Notes under the pieces: model-generated
Told to the model about the DNA's origin: nothing
Seen by the model: only the letters and a program-made list of their open reading frames with translations
Databases searched by the model: none
Translations under genes and position numbers: made by a program
Assembly (NCBI GenBank): GCA_009392295.1
Contig: VFGW01000012.1
Location: 1 to 64,000, forward strand
Direction: 5' to 3'
Length of the DNA: 64,000 nucleotides
Source: SAR202 cluster bacterium
GTDB lineage: Bacteria; Chloroflexota; Dehalococcoidia; Lucifugimonadales; GCA-2719675
In this document: in pieces, positions 16,418 to 25,353 of the stretch
How the letters are laid out: every line of letters starts with the position of its first letter
Numbering within the stretch: position 1 is the stretch's first letter

Positions 16418-17842
16418 ATGAATAAAATTAGATTCGGAACAGATGGCTGGCGTGGGGTCATGAACAAAACTGATTTTTCGTATGAAAATGTTTGTATTTT
16501 CACACAAGGATCTTTAAATTACCTAAAAGATATATACCCACAAAACAACTTATTAATTGTTGGTTACGATACCAGATTTAAATCCAAAGAATTTGCAGAA
16601 ATAATTAGTGAGATTGCCGCATCAAATGGATTTAAGGTACTCCTTTCAAATTCAGCTACACCAACACCTTTTATAGGGCATAACATTATCACAAATCAAG
16701 CTGTAGCAGGAATTATGGTTACAGCAAGCCATAATCCTAAACAATGGAATGGATTAAAAGTTAAACCTACATACGGTGGATCTCAAAGACCAAAAGAACA
16801 ATTATTACTAGAAAAATACATTCAAAATATCAAATCCTATCAAGAAGTTAAAAAAAATCCATCTCATAATCAAAATATCAAATTTTTCAATCCATTTACA
16901 GATTACTATTCGAATATTCAAAAAATTATAGATTTAGAATCTATTAAATCTAGCCAAATACAAATAGCAATCGATTCTATGTTTGGAGCTGGTGCAAACT
17001 ATATAAAAAAAATACTTTCTGGTAGCAACCTAACTATTCATGAAATAAATTCTGAGCCAAATCCTAAATTTCCTGGAATCAGAGCTCCTGAACCTATAGA
17101 AGAAAACTTAACAAAACTAAAAACATTTGTTCAAAAAAACAAATTTAACGTTGGGTTAGCCACAGATGGAGATGCAGATAGACTAGGACTAGTAGACTGC
17201 CATGGCAAATTTATCAATTCTTCTGATGTTTTTTCTATCCTTTGCTATTATGAAGTTGCAATTAAAAACAATTTAGGCCCCATTGTAAAATCTGTTACTA
17301 TGAGTCATAAAATCAATTCCATTTGTAAATTTTTTGATTTGGAAACCTTTGAGACTCCAGTTGGATTCAAATATTTATCCGAAAAAATGACAGAAAAAAA
17401 AGCTATTCTAGCAGGCGAAGAAAGCGGCGGCTTTGCATTTAACGATGCATTAGGAGAAAGAGACGGCATCTTAACCGGATTGAAAATTTTAGAATTTTTA
17501 TCAAAAACAAAATATACTATCCCGAAAATCTTAGAAAAACTTCAAAGCATTACAGGAGAATTCATTTATTCCAGACAAGATATCATTCTAAATGGGAGAA
17601 AAAATGATTACGAGAAAATTGTTGAAAAATTAACCGATCATAAAATGTCTACATTAGGTGGGCTTAAGATCACAAATTCTAATTCAATAGATGGTTATAA
17701 ATTCATCCTGGAAAATCAAAACTGGGCAGCAATAAGATTTTCTGGTACAGAACCATTGATCAGACTATATTCTGAGGCAAGAAATCTGAAATTAGCAAGA
17801 AAAATTATTTCTGACATGCAATCAAAACTAAACATTTCATAA
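16418..17842 (+). CDS. phosphoglucomutase/phosphomannomutase family protein
   Basis: 474 residues of the alpha-D-phosphohexomutase family. It has the phosphoserine loop T-A-S104-H-N-P, the metal loop D-G-D-A-D-R (near 248-253), the sugar loop G-E-E-S-G-G-F (near 330) and the phosphate-binding loop R-F-S-G-T-E-P. All four active-site elements are intact. The sequence alone does not tell phosphoglucomutase from phosphomannomutase or GlmM. The G-E-E-S-G sugar loop favours glucose/mannose enzymes over GlmM (usually G-E-x-S-G-H). It is coupled to metK by a 1-nt gap. Confidence 0.9.
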   Translation: MNKIRFGTDGWRGVMNKTDFSYENVCIFTQGSLNYLKDIYPQNNLLIVGYDTRFKSKEFAEIISEIAASNGFKVLLSNSATPTPFIGHNIITNQAVAGIMVTASHNPKQWNGLKVKPTYGGSQRPKEQLLLEKYIQNIKSYQEVKKNPSHNQNIKFFNPFTDYYSNIQKIIDLESIKSSQIQIAIDSMFGAGANYIKKILSGSNLTIHEINSEPNPKFPGIRAPEPIEENLTKLKTFVQKNKFNVGLATDGDADRLGLVDCHGKFINSSDVFSILCYYEVAIKNNLGPIVKSVTMSHKINSICKFFDLETFETPVGFKYLSEKMTEKKAILAGEESGGFAFNDALGERDGILTGLKILEFLSKTKYTIPKILEKLQSITGEFIYSRQDIILNGRKNDYEKIVEKLTDHKMSTLGGLKITNSNSIDGYKFILENQNWAAIRFSGTEPLIRLYSEARNLKLARKIISDMQSKLNIS

Positions 17843-17910
17843 TATTTAGTCTAGTATACTTAAATAAATTCTATATAATTTTACTATTTTAGTTACAGCA
17901 ATAAATATTC

Positions 17911-20667
17911 ATGACTAATAACAATTCCAATGAGAAGAACTTGCTATTAATAATTGATGGACATTCAATTATTTATAGGGCATGGCATGGAATTAAATTC
18001 CCTATGACATTACCGGGAACTTCTGACCCTATACATGGAGTATACGGATTTACCTCACAAATTTTCAACGCTATAAATACATTCAATCCATCACATTGTG
18101 TTGTAGCTTTTGATTTACCCAAACCTACTTTCAGACATGAAAATTTTAAAGACTATAAAAAAGATCGCCCCAAAGCACCTCCTGAATTAATCGCACAATT
18201 TCCTCCAATCAAAAAAATTATAAAAGACTTAAGAATTCCCTACTTAGAACTTGAAGGCTTTGAAGCAGATGACATTATAGGAACTTTATCGAGTCAATCA
18301 GAAAAATCAGGTATACCATCTATAATTTTAACAAGTGATTCAGACACATTTCAATTAGTATCTAAAAATGTGAAAGTTTTATTTAATTCCCCAAGTAAAA
18401 AAAATCCAATTTATAACATAGAAATGGTTAAAAAAAGATATGGTGGATTAGGTCCAGAATATGTAGCTGATTTAAAGGCATTAGAAGGAGATAAATCTGA
18501 TTCTATTCCTGGAGTACCAGGAGTAGGTTCAAAAACTGCTATTGATCTACTTACTAGGTTTGGATCAATTGAAGGTATTTTAGAAAATCTAGATAAAATA
18601 ACACCCCCAAGAATTAAATCTAATTTAGAAAAAAGTCAAAAAGATTTAATTAATTATAAATTTCTTACAAAAATAGTTACTGATGCACCAATAAATATCA
18701 CTATAGAAGAAACAAAATTCTGGAAATTTAGCCCCAATGAAATTACAAAAACTGTTAAAGAATTGGGATTCTTCAGTTTAATCAACAAAATACCTCAATT
18801 CCCCGAATATAATCAAATAACTCAAAATGCCAAAATTATTCGAACAATTCCAGATTTACAAAATATTTGTGAGAAATTAAGTAAAGCTAAGCAAGGATTT
18901 TCTTTTTCTGTAGAAATTTTTCCTACAAATTCTACAAAGCAAACAATATTGGGGATCTCTTTATTTGATGGAATTAAGGAAGAATGGTACCTCCCCTTAA
19001 ATCATCCCAATGAAAACCAAATCAAATTAGATGAATTGGTTGAATTAATTCAACCAATTTTCGAAAATAAATCCATACCTAAAATTACTACTAATAGTAA
19101 CCAAAATATCCAAGCTTTATCTGATAATGGAATTAAGATAGAAAATCTGAAATTTGACAACATAATCGCTGCCCATCTATTAGGGTACCAATCAAAAAAT
19201 ATTACAGATTTAGCTGCAGAATGCTTAAATCACCAAACACCTAATGAATATGAAATTTTCTCTGATATTAAAAAACAAATTTCAAACCTAAATATTATGA
19301 AATTTGCAAACTACTCAACTAACCAATCAAATTTGTCTTGGAAATTATATTCTCATCTCCAAAACGAAATCGAAAAGAAAAAACTCACGAAAATTTTTTA
19401 TGAAATAGAAATGGAATTTCTTTACGTTCTACATCAAATTCAATCTAATGGAATTCCTATCGATTCCGAATATCTCAACAAAATGTCAACGGAATTGTCT
19501 GAAGAAATTGAAATGATTACACAAAAAATCTACTCATCCACTGGTGAAAAATTCAATATTAGCTCTTCCCAACAACTTTCTGAAATTCTTTTCGAAAAAC
19601 TCAATTTACCTAAAATGAAAAAAACAAAAACAGGCTTTTCAACAGATGCTGCGTCTCTCATGACGCTTCAAAATCTTGTGGCTAATGAAAATCTTGAAAC
19701 ATACAAAATTCTAGAAAATATTTTAAAATATAGACATCTCACAAAAATTAAATCTACATACGTAGATACTATTCCAAAATTAACTGATCAAAAAACTGGG
19801 AAATTACATACCGTTTATAATCAAACTGGTACTACAACAGGAAGAATTTCAAGTGCCGAACCTAATGTGCAAAATATACCTATTAAAACTGATTTAGGAC
19901 TAAGAGTAAGAAAAGCATTTATCACACAATCTCAAGAAAAATCTGTTTTGATGTCCGCTGATTATTCACAAATTGAACTTAGAGTGTTAGCTCATTTCAC
20001 AAAAGATCAAAACCTTATACAGTCTTTCAAAAACAGAATCGATATTCATTCTTCAACAGCAGCCAAAATTTTCAAAGTACCTCTTGAAGATATTTCTGAA
20101 GAAATGCGCAGAATTGCAAAAATCATGAATTTCGGAGTGATTTATGGACTTAGCCCTTACGGCATCAGCCAACAGACTGGATTAACCCCTGAAGAAGGAA
20201 AAAAATTTACAGAAACGTATTTTAATGAATTCCCAGGGATATTAAAATATATTGAAAAAACTAAATTGATGACTAAAAAAGACGGCTATACTCAAACAAT
20301 ATTAGGAAAAAGAAGATATCTGCCAGAAATCAATTCTAAAGATTTTAGAATTAGATCTTCAGCTGAAAGAATGGCTATCAATATGCCAATTCAAGGAACA
20401 GCAGCAGAAATAATTAAATTAGCAATGATTAACATGCAAAAAAAACTAAATGAAAAAAAATTAAAAAGCGTTATGACAATCCAAGTACATGACGAATTAA
20501 TTTTCGAAGTACCCAAAGATGAATTGATGGAAATGGTCAACCTTGCTACCGAAATAATGAGCACTTCCCTTGAAATTCTAGTTCCTTTAGAGATTGATAT
20601 CAAGACAGGCGTTAATTGGGGACAAATGACTCCAATTAACATTCAACTAAAATCTAATTTCCTATAG
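17911..20667 (+). CDS. polA: DNA polymerase I
   Basis: 918 residues with three parts. The N-terminal 5'-nuclease (about 10-290) has D-G-H-S-I-I-Y-R, the G-F-E-A-D-D metal cluster and the G-V-G-S-K-T-A helix-hairpin-helix. The 3'-5' exonuclease-like domain (about 310-490) has lost its catalytic carboxylates: motif I reads F-S-V-E where D-x-E is needed, and the later motif reads Y-S-T-N-Q. The polymerase domain has D-Y-S-Q-I-E-L-R, R-R-x-A-K-x-x-N-F-G-V-I-Y-G and V-H-D-E. It fills gaps and removes primers; proofreading is probably absent, as in Taq polymerase. A TATAAT lies at 17874-17879. Confidence 0.96.
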   Translation: MTNNNSNEKNLLLIIDGHSIIYRAWHGIKFPMTLPGTSDPIHGVYGFTSQIFNAINTFNPSHCVVAFDLPKPTFRHENFKDYKKDRPKAPPELIAQFPPIKKIIKDLRIPYLELEGFEADDIIGTLSSQSEKSGIPSIILTSDSDTFQLVSKNVKVLFNSPSKKNPIYNIEMVKKRYGGLGPEYVADLKALEGDKSDSIPGVPGVGSKTAIDLLTRFGSIEGILENLDKITPPRIKSNLEKSQKDLINYKFLTKIVTDAPINITIEETKFWKFSPNEITKTVKELGFFSLINKIPQFPEYNQITQNAKIIRTIPDLQNICEKLSKAKQGFSFSVEIFPTNSTKQTILGISLFDGIKEEWYLPLNHPNENQIKLDELVELIQPIFENKSIPKITTNSNQNIQALSDNGIKIENLKFDNIIAAHLLGYQSKNITDLAAECLNHQTPNEYEIFSDIKKQISNLNIMKFANYSTNQSNLSWKLYSHLQNEIEKKKLTKIFYEIEMEFLYVLHQIQSNGIPIDSEYLNKMSTELSEEIEMITQKIYSSTGEKFNISSSQQLSEILFEKLNLPKMKKTKTGFSTDAASLMTLQNLVANENLETYKILENILKYRHLTKIKSTYVDTIPKLTDQKTGKLHTVYNQTGTTTGRISSAEPNVQNIPIKTDLGLRVRKAFITQSQEKSVLMSADYSQIELRVLAHFTKDQNLIQSFKNRIDIHSSTAAKIFKVPLEDISEEMRRIAKIMNFGVIYGLSPYGISQQTGLTPEEGKKFTETYFNEFPGILKYIEKTKLMTKKDGYTQTILGKRRYLPEINSKDFRIRSSAERMAINMPIQGTAAEIIKLAMINMQKKLNEKKLKSVMTIQVHDELIFEVPKDELMEMVNLATEIMSTSLEILVPLEIDIKTGVNWGQMTPINIQLKSNFL

Positions 20668-20687
20668 ATAAATAGGCATATTAATTA

Positions 20688-20716
20688 TTACTAGTAATTT
20701 GTCATTATGCTATACT
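20688..20716 (+). promoter_or_regulatory. probable promoter of the rpsB-tsf operon
   Basis: TTACTA (20688-20693), 17 nt, TATACT (20711-20716). It leaves a leader of about 85 nt before rpsB that contains the palindrome at 20738-20753. Confidence 0.5.
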
Positions 20717-20737
20717 CAGTTAAATACTATTTCACTT

Positions 20738-20753
20738 AATCGAAATTTCGATT
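20738..20753. promoter_or_regulatory. perfect 16-bp palindrome in the rpsB leader
   Basis: AATCGAAATTTCGATT is a perfect inverted repeat with no spacer, about 22 nt after the -10 box and 55 nt before the rpsB start. It could be an operator for a dimeric repressor. As RNA it would form a weak hairpin. Ribosomal protein S2 often regulates its own leader, but no known S2-binding structure is recognised here. Confidence 0.5.
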
Positions 20754-20808
20754 GGACATGCGGTAAATTTAGTATTAATCTTTGTACTGATACAGGCAGG
20801 TAAATCAA

Positions 20809-21903
20809 ATGGAACAAGAAGCTACAGAAAATGTAGGCACTGAATCTTTAGACGCAGATGCGACTAATAAAAACGAACTTTCAAACACTCCTAAAGAATC
20901 TGAAAGTTCCGATCAAACTGAGAACGATATTTCCATAGAAAATCCACCAAAACCAATTACAATGAAAAATTTATTGGAAGCAGGTGTGCACTTCGGTCAT
21001 CAAAGAAAACGATGGAACCCGAAAATGAAAAAATATATTTTTGGGGAAAGAAATGGAATCCATATTATTGATCTCCAACAAACTTTGCGTTTAACGAAAG
21101 ATGTTGCAAAATTTGCTATTGAATTGGGCTTAAGTGGTGGAAAAATTTTATTTGTTGGCACAAAAAAACAAGCTCAAGAAACTATAATTAATGGTGCTAA
21201 CAAAGCTGGGGCGTTTTATGTTACTAACCGTTGGTTAGGTGGAACTTTAACAAATTTCGAAACAATAAAAAGCAGAATCAGCGATCTAAACAAACTCGAA
21301 AATAATAAATCACAAAATCAAATTGAATCCAAATCAATTTTCGAATTAACTAAACGTGAAACTCAAAAAATAGAAAAGAATTTATCCAGATTACAAAAAC
21401 ACTTCAGTGGAATCAAGGATATGAAGAAGGTTCCAGATGCTCTTTTTGTTATTGATATTGCCAAAGAAGATATAGCTATCAAAGAGGCTGTGAAATTAAA
21501 TATACCTATCATTGCTTTAGTAGATACAGATGGAGATCCTACACCAATTGAACACATTATTCCTGGAAACGATGATGCTATTAGATCAATTCAACTAGCT
21601 ACATCTTTAATTGCAGATAACTATGTTTATGGATATCAATTAAGGTTACAAAAACTAGCTGAAATAGCTAAACAGCAAGAGCTAGAAAAAGCTCAAAAAC
21701 AAAAAATGATTTCTGAAAAAGAAAAAGTTAATAATGATGTAAATACTAAAAAAACCGAAACTGCAAAATCAGAAAAACCATCTGAGAACAAAAAAACTAC
21801 TCCAAAAACAGATACTGATAAACCAAAAACAACAAAACCCAAACAAACAAAAAAAGCATCTGAGAACAAAAAAACTACTCCAAAAACAAAAAATGATAAT
21901 TAA
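20809..21903 (+). CDS. rpsB: ribosomal protein S2 with extended ends
   Basis: 364 residues, against about 230-260 for normal S2. The S2 core runs from about 50 to 290, starting P-I-T-M-K-N-L-L-E-A-G-V-H-F-G-H and including G-T-K-K-Q-A and N-R-W-L-G-G-T-L-T-N. Before it lies an acidic, serine-rich 50-residue extension; after it a lysine/threonine/proline tail of about 75 residues with a repeated S-E-N-K-K-T-T-P-K-T block. The outer ATG is chosen because AGG lies about 8 nt upstream, while the internal ATG at 20962 has no site. S2 bridges the head and body of the small subunit; the extensions are probably disordered. Confidence 0.95.
   Translation: MEQEATENVGTESLDADATNKNELSNTPKESESSDQTENDISIENPPKPITMKNLLEAGVHFGHQRKRWNPKMKKYIFGERNGIHIIDLQQTLRLTKDVAKFAIELGLSGGKILFVGTKKQAQETIINGANKAGAFYVTNRWLGGTLTNFETIKSRISDLNKLENNKSQNQIESKSIFELTKRETQKIEKNLSRLQKHFSGIKDMKKVPDALFVIDIAKEDIAIKEAVKLNIPIIALVDTDGDPTPIEHIIPGNDDAIRSIQLATSLIADNYVYGYQLRLQKLAEIAKQQELEKAQKQKMISEKEKVNNDVNTKKTETAKSEKPSENKKTTPKTDTDKPKTTKPKQTKKASENKKTTPKTKNDN
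21779..21888 (+). repeat. 32-bp direct repeat inside the rpsB tail
   Basis: The same 32 bases occur at 21779-21810 and 21857-21888, 78 bp (26 codons) apart and in frame. They give the duplicated S-E-N-K-K-T-T-P-K-T block of the S2 tail. Identity at the DNA level suggests a recent duplication or slippage in this disordered tail. Confidence 0.85.
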
Positions 21904-21917
21904 TACAAGGTTTGCAA

Positions 21918-22421
21918 ATGAAAATATCAGCAACAATTATTAAAGAATTAAGAGATAAAACTAGTGCCGGCATAATAGATTGTAAAGAAGCTTTAGAAAA
22001 AACCAATGGCGATTTAATTAAAGCCGAAGAATTTCTTAAAAGTAAAGGAATAGCTACTGCAGCAAAAAAAGCATCTCGTGAAACAAATGAAGGTCTAATT
22101 GAATCTTATATTCATAACGGAGGAAAAGTTGGTTCTATTATAGAGATCAGCTGTGAAACAGATTTTGTAGCCAGAACAGAGGATTTCAAATCTCTTGCTC
22201 ATGATTTAGCAATGCAAGTAGCTGCAATGAACCCTAAAGTCATAGAAATATCTGAGTCTATTCAAAATGATGATATTATCGAAAATGAAGATGTTCTGTT
22301 GAATCAAGCATTTATCAAAGATCCAGAGATCTCAATTAATGATTTGATTCAACAGACTATAGCAAAAGTGGGAGAAAATATTAAAGTTCGTAGATTCATG
22401 CGATTCTCTCTAGGAGACTGA
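21918..22421 (+). CDS. tsf: translation elongation factor Ts
   Basis: About 167 residues. The N-terminal UBA-like part has L-R[14 protein letters not shown] (near 10-25), and the core has the E-T-D-F-V-A-R family mark (near 80). It recycles EF-Tu by releasing GDP. It is short, like the Thermus-type factors with a single core subdomain; E. coli EF-Ts has 283 residues. ATG 21918 is preferred to the TTG at 21912, because AAGG lies 7 nt before the ATG. It lies 14 nt after rpsB and 5 nt before pyrH. Confidence 0.96.
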   Translation: MKISATIIKELRDKTSAGIIDCKEALEKTNGDLIKAEEFLKSKGIATAAKKASRETNEGLIESYIHNGGKVGSIIEISCETDFVARTEDFKSLAHDLAMQVAAMNPKVIEISESIQNDDIIENEDVLLNQAFIKDPEISINDLIQQTIAKVGENIKVRRFMRFSLGD

Positions 22422-22426
22422 AAATA

Positions 22427-23161
22427 TTGAAACCTTCAAGTAAAATATATTCAAGGATACTTTTAAAACTTAGTGGAGAATCCTTCAAAAGTATCAGTGA
22501 TGGGTATACAATCGATAGAGATGCTTTAGATTATTTAGCTTTAGAAATTAAAAAAATTCACACACTTGGAGTCCAAATAGGCATAGTTGTTGGTGGAGGA
22601 AATATTTGGAGAGGCGCTCAAGCACAAAAAGAAGGAATGGATAGAGCACAAGCTGATTATGCAGGAATGTTAGCTACAATAATTAATGCTCTTGCTTTAC
22701 AAGATGCCCTCGAAAGAACAGGCAAAGTAAATACCAGGACCCAAACAGCTATCAATGTCGCTCAAGTTGCTGAACCTTACATTAGAAGAAAAGCAATTAG
22801 ACATCTTGAAAAATCAAGAGTTGTAATCTTTGCTTCAGGTACTGGGAATCCTTTCATGACAACAGACACAGCTGCTGCTTTAAGAGCTACCGAAATTGAT
22901 GCAAAGATTTTAATAATGGCTAAACATAAGGCAGACGGAATTTACGAACGAGATCCTAATTTATTTCAAAATCCAAAAAAATATGAATCAATAACACATA
23001 GAGAAGTCCTCGAAAAACGGCTCGACGTAATGGATACAACTGCTCTTTCTTTATGTATGGATAATCAAATACCTATTCTAGTTTTCGATATATTTAAAGA
23101 AAACAGTTTACTAGATGCAGTTTCTATGAGAAAAGTTGGATCTATAGTCACGACTGAATAA
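22427..23161 (+). CDS. pyrH: UMP kinase
   Basis: 244 residues of the amino-acid-kinase fold. It phosphorylates UMP to UDP. It has [10 protein letters not shown] (near 10-19), [10 protein letters not shown] (near 50-59), [16 protein letters not shown] (near 142-157) and M-D-T-T-A. It starts with TTG at 22427: AGGAG (22412-22416) lies 10 nt upstream and no ATG is near. It belongs to the rpsB-tsf-pyrH-frr block conserved across bacteria. Confidence 0.97.
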   Translation: MKPSSKIYSRILLKLSGESFKSISDGYTIDRDALDYLALEIKKIHTLGVQIGIVVGGGNIWRGAQAQKEGMDRAQADYAGMLATIINALALQDALERTGKVNTRTQTAINVAQVAEPYIRRKAIRHLEKSRVVIFASGTGNPFMTTDTAAALRATEIDAKILIMAKHKADGIYERDPNLFQNPKKYESITHREVLEKRLDVMDTTALSLCMDNQIPILVFDIFKENSLLDAVSMRKVGSIVTTE

Positions 23162-23213
23162 TATCTAAATTAATTTTTTTATTTAAAAATACAAAATCAT
23201 TGGGAAGTGAAAA

Positions 23214-23783
23214 ATGTCAATAGAAACAGAAACTCTCAATTCAACAAAAAATGAAATGGAAAAAGCAATATCGTTTTATGAAATTGAACTTACTTCAATT
23301 AGAACTGGTAGAGCAGACCCTACATTATTACAAAATATAAAAGTAGATTATTATGGAACACTAACACCTCTAAATCAATTGTGTACTATATCTACCCCTG
23401 AACCAATGTCATTACTGATACAACCTTGGGATAAACAATCAATTAAAGAAATTGAGAGAGCTATCCAAAGTTCTGACTTAGGCCTTTCACCCAACAATGA
23501 TGGATCAATTATTCGAATCAACATACCCCCATTATCCACAGAACGGCGGGAAAGCTTAGTTAAAATGGTTAACAAAAAAGCTGAAGATACAAACGTAACA
23601 ATTAGAAACATCCGAAAAAACTACTTAAATAAACTTAGAGATTTAGAAAAAAACAAAGAACTATCACAAGATGAAAGTAAAACTGCCCAATCCAACCTTC
23701 AAGATATTACAAATTCTTTTACTGATGTTGCACAAAATATCACCCAAACAAAAATTGGCGAAATAATGGAAATTAACAAATAG
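23214..23783 (+). CDS. frr: ribosome recycling factor
   Basis: 189 residues, the usual length. It splits terminated ribosomes together with EF-G. It has the long-helix domain I with R-T-G-R-A-D-P-T-L-L, the small beta domain II containing Y-Y-G-T-L-T-P-L-N-Q and P-W-D-K, and the R-x-x-L-V-K-M-V-N-K helix. GGGAAG lies 8 nt before the ATG. The next gene starts 8 nt after the stop. Confidence 0.97.
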   Translation: MSIETETLNSTKNEMEKAISFYEIELTSIRTGRADPTLLQNIKVDYYGTLTPLNQLCTISTPEPMSLLIQPWDKQSIKEIERAIQSSDLGLSPNNDGSIIRINIPPLSTERRESLVKMVNKKAEDTNVTIRNIRKNYLNKLRDLEKNKELSQDESKTAQSNLQDITNSFTDVAQNITQTKIGEIMEINK

Positions 23784-23791
23784 TTTCTAAC

Positions 23792-24496
23792 ATGTCATCA
23801 TTTAACGAGAAACCTAACCATATTGCAATCATAATGGATGGAAATGGAAGATGGGCAATTGAAAAAGGTATGTCCCGAAAAGAAGGTCACTATGCAGGCT
23901 TAAAAAACATCTACAAAGTTGTTAATAATGCTTTAAATTTAAGAATCAAAAATTTATCCTTATTTGCTTTTTCTAACGAAAACTGGCAAAGAAATGATTC
24001 TGAAATTAAATATTTATTGCAACTAATGAATCAAACATTAGATGAAGATATGCAATCATTTGAAAATCAGAATGTCAAACTAAATCATATAGGCAGATCA
24101 GATAGATTACCCAAAAAAATCCAAGAAAAAATAAAACAAATTATACACAGAACTAAAAACAATACTTCAATGAACTTAAATATTGTATTTGATTTTGGTG
24201 GCAGAGAAGAAATACTAAATGCAGTCAAAAAAATCATTGCCAGCAAACCAAATACTTCAGAAATCAACCAAGAATTCTTTGAAAAATATTTATACTCAGG
24301 TGAATTGCCAGACGTAGATCTAGTTATTAGAACCTCTGGAGAAATGCGTTTAAGTAATTTTTTCTTATGGAAAGCTCATTATGCTGAATTTTATTCTACC
24401 AAAGTTAAATGGCCTGATTTTAATTTAAATGAAATGAAAAAAGCTTTATCAGATTACAATGATAGACACAGACGTTATGGCAAAACAACACCTTAA
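23792..24496 (+). CDS. uppS: isoprenyl transferase (undecaprenyl diphosphate synthase)
   Basis: 234 residues of the cis-prenyltransferase family. It has H-I-A-I-I-M-D16-G-N-G-R-W-A with the catalytic Asp, the S-x-E-N-W motif (F-S-N-E-N-W) and the C-terminal R-T-S-G-E-x-R-L-S-N-F segment. It adds isopentenyl units to farnesyl diphosphate to make the C55 lipid carrier for cell-wall and glycan synthesis. It is grouped with cdsA, dxr and ispG, so precursor and polyprenyl synthesis sit in one operon. Confidence 0.95.
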   Translation: MSSFNEKPNHIAIIMDGNGRWAIEKGMSRKEGHYAGLKNIYKVVNNALNLRIKNLSLFAFSNENWQRNDSEIKYLLQLMNQTLDEDMQSFENQNVKLNHIGRSDRLPKKIQEKIKQIIHRTKNNTSMNLNIVFDFGGREEILNAVKKIIASKPNTSEINQEFFEKYLYSGELPDVDLVIRTSGEMRLSNFFLWKAHYAEFYSTKVKWPDFNLNEMKKALSDYNDRHRRYGKTTP

Positions 24497-24516
24497 ATTT
24501 CTAAAAGGTTTTCCTA

Positions 24517-25353
24517 ATGAATGAAAAATTACTTCAAAGAAGCATAACTACTTTTATTGGATTACCAATGGTTATTCTAATAATTTGGATAAATAGCTAC
24601 AAAAATATACCTATACTAATTATTTTCACATCGATTATCGCATTTTTTGCAACTTATGAAATCTGCAAAATGGCAAAAAAAGAAAATATCCAAGTAAATA
24701 CTTTATTCACTAGTTTTTGGGCTTCAATATTAATTTTTTCAGCTACAGGAATACATTCTAATATAAATTTAAATATTATTTCTCTATGGATATTAGGAAA
24801 AATGTCTTTATTTTTAATGATATTAGGAATCAGCCGATTGGACCATCGAAGTAAAACTTTGTTTTGGATAATATCAATTTGCGGGCCATTTTATGTAAGT
24901 GCATTATTATCTTTTGCCCCAATAATCAGAAATATAAATCAAAATGGTTTTGAATGGTTACTGCTAGTATTTTTATCTACATCAATTGGTGATTCATTCG
25001 CCCTTATTTTTGGTAAACTTTTCGGAAAAAAACTCTTAGTACCTACTTTGAGTCCCACAAAAACTTGGGAAGGTGCTCTTGCAAACCTTATATCATGTAC
25101 TACATCTACTGGAATTTTTTACCTATTGCTTATCTCAACTGACTTTAACTCAACAAATTTTATTAAAATCATTATATTAGGCATTGGAATCAGTTTGTTC
25201 GGCCAAATTGGAGACTTAATGGAATCAAAAATTAAAAGATTATTAAATTCTAAAAATTCAAGTAATCTACTTCCAGGTCATGGTGGAGTATTAGATAGAA
25301 TTGATTCAATTGTTTTTAGCTTACCTTTAGTGTATTATTTCATTCAATGGTAA
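24517..25353 (+). CDS. cdsA: phosphatidate cytidylyltransferase
   Basis: 278 residues with about seven hydrophobic segments, located in the inner membrane. It makes CDP-diacylglycerol from phosphatidic acid and CTP. The C-terminal third carries the family signature: S-P-T-K-T-W-E-G, then G-Q-I-G-D-L-M-E-S-K-I-K-R, then L-P-G-H-G-G-V-L-D-R-I-D-S. The last 7 nt overlap dxr, so the two are translationally coupled. Confidence 0.93.
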   Translation: MNEKLLQRSITTFIGLPMVILIIWINSYKNIPILIIFTSIIAFFATYEICKMAKKENIQVNTLFTSFWASILIFSATGIHSNINLNIISLWILGKMSLFLMILGISRLDHRSKTLFWIISICGPFYVSALLSFAPIIRNINQNGFEWLLLVFLSTSIGDSFALIFGKLFGKKLLVPTLSPTKTWEGALANLISCTTSTGIFYLLLISTDFNSTNFIKIIILGIGISLFGQIGDLMESKIKRLLNSKNSSNLLPGHGGVLDRIDSIVFSLPLVYYFIQW

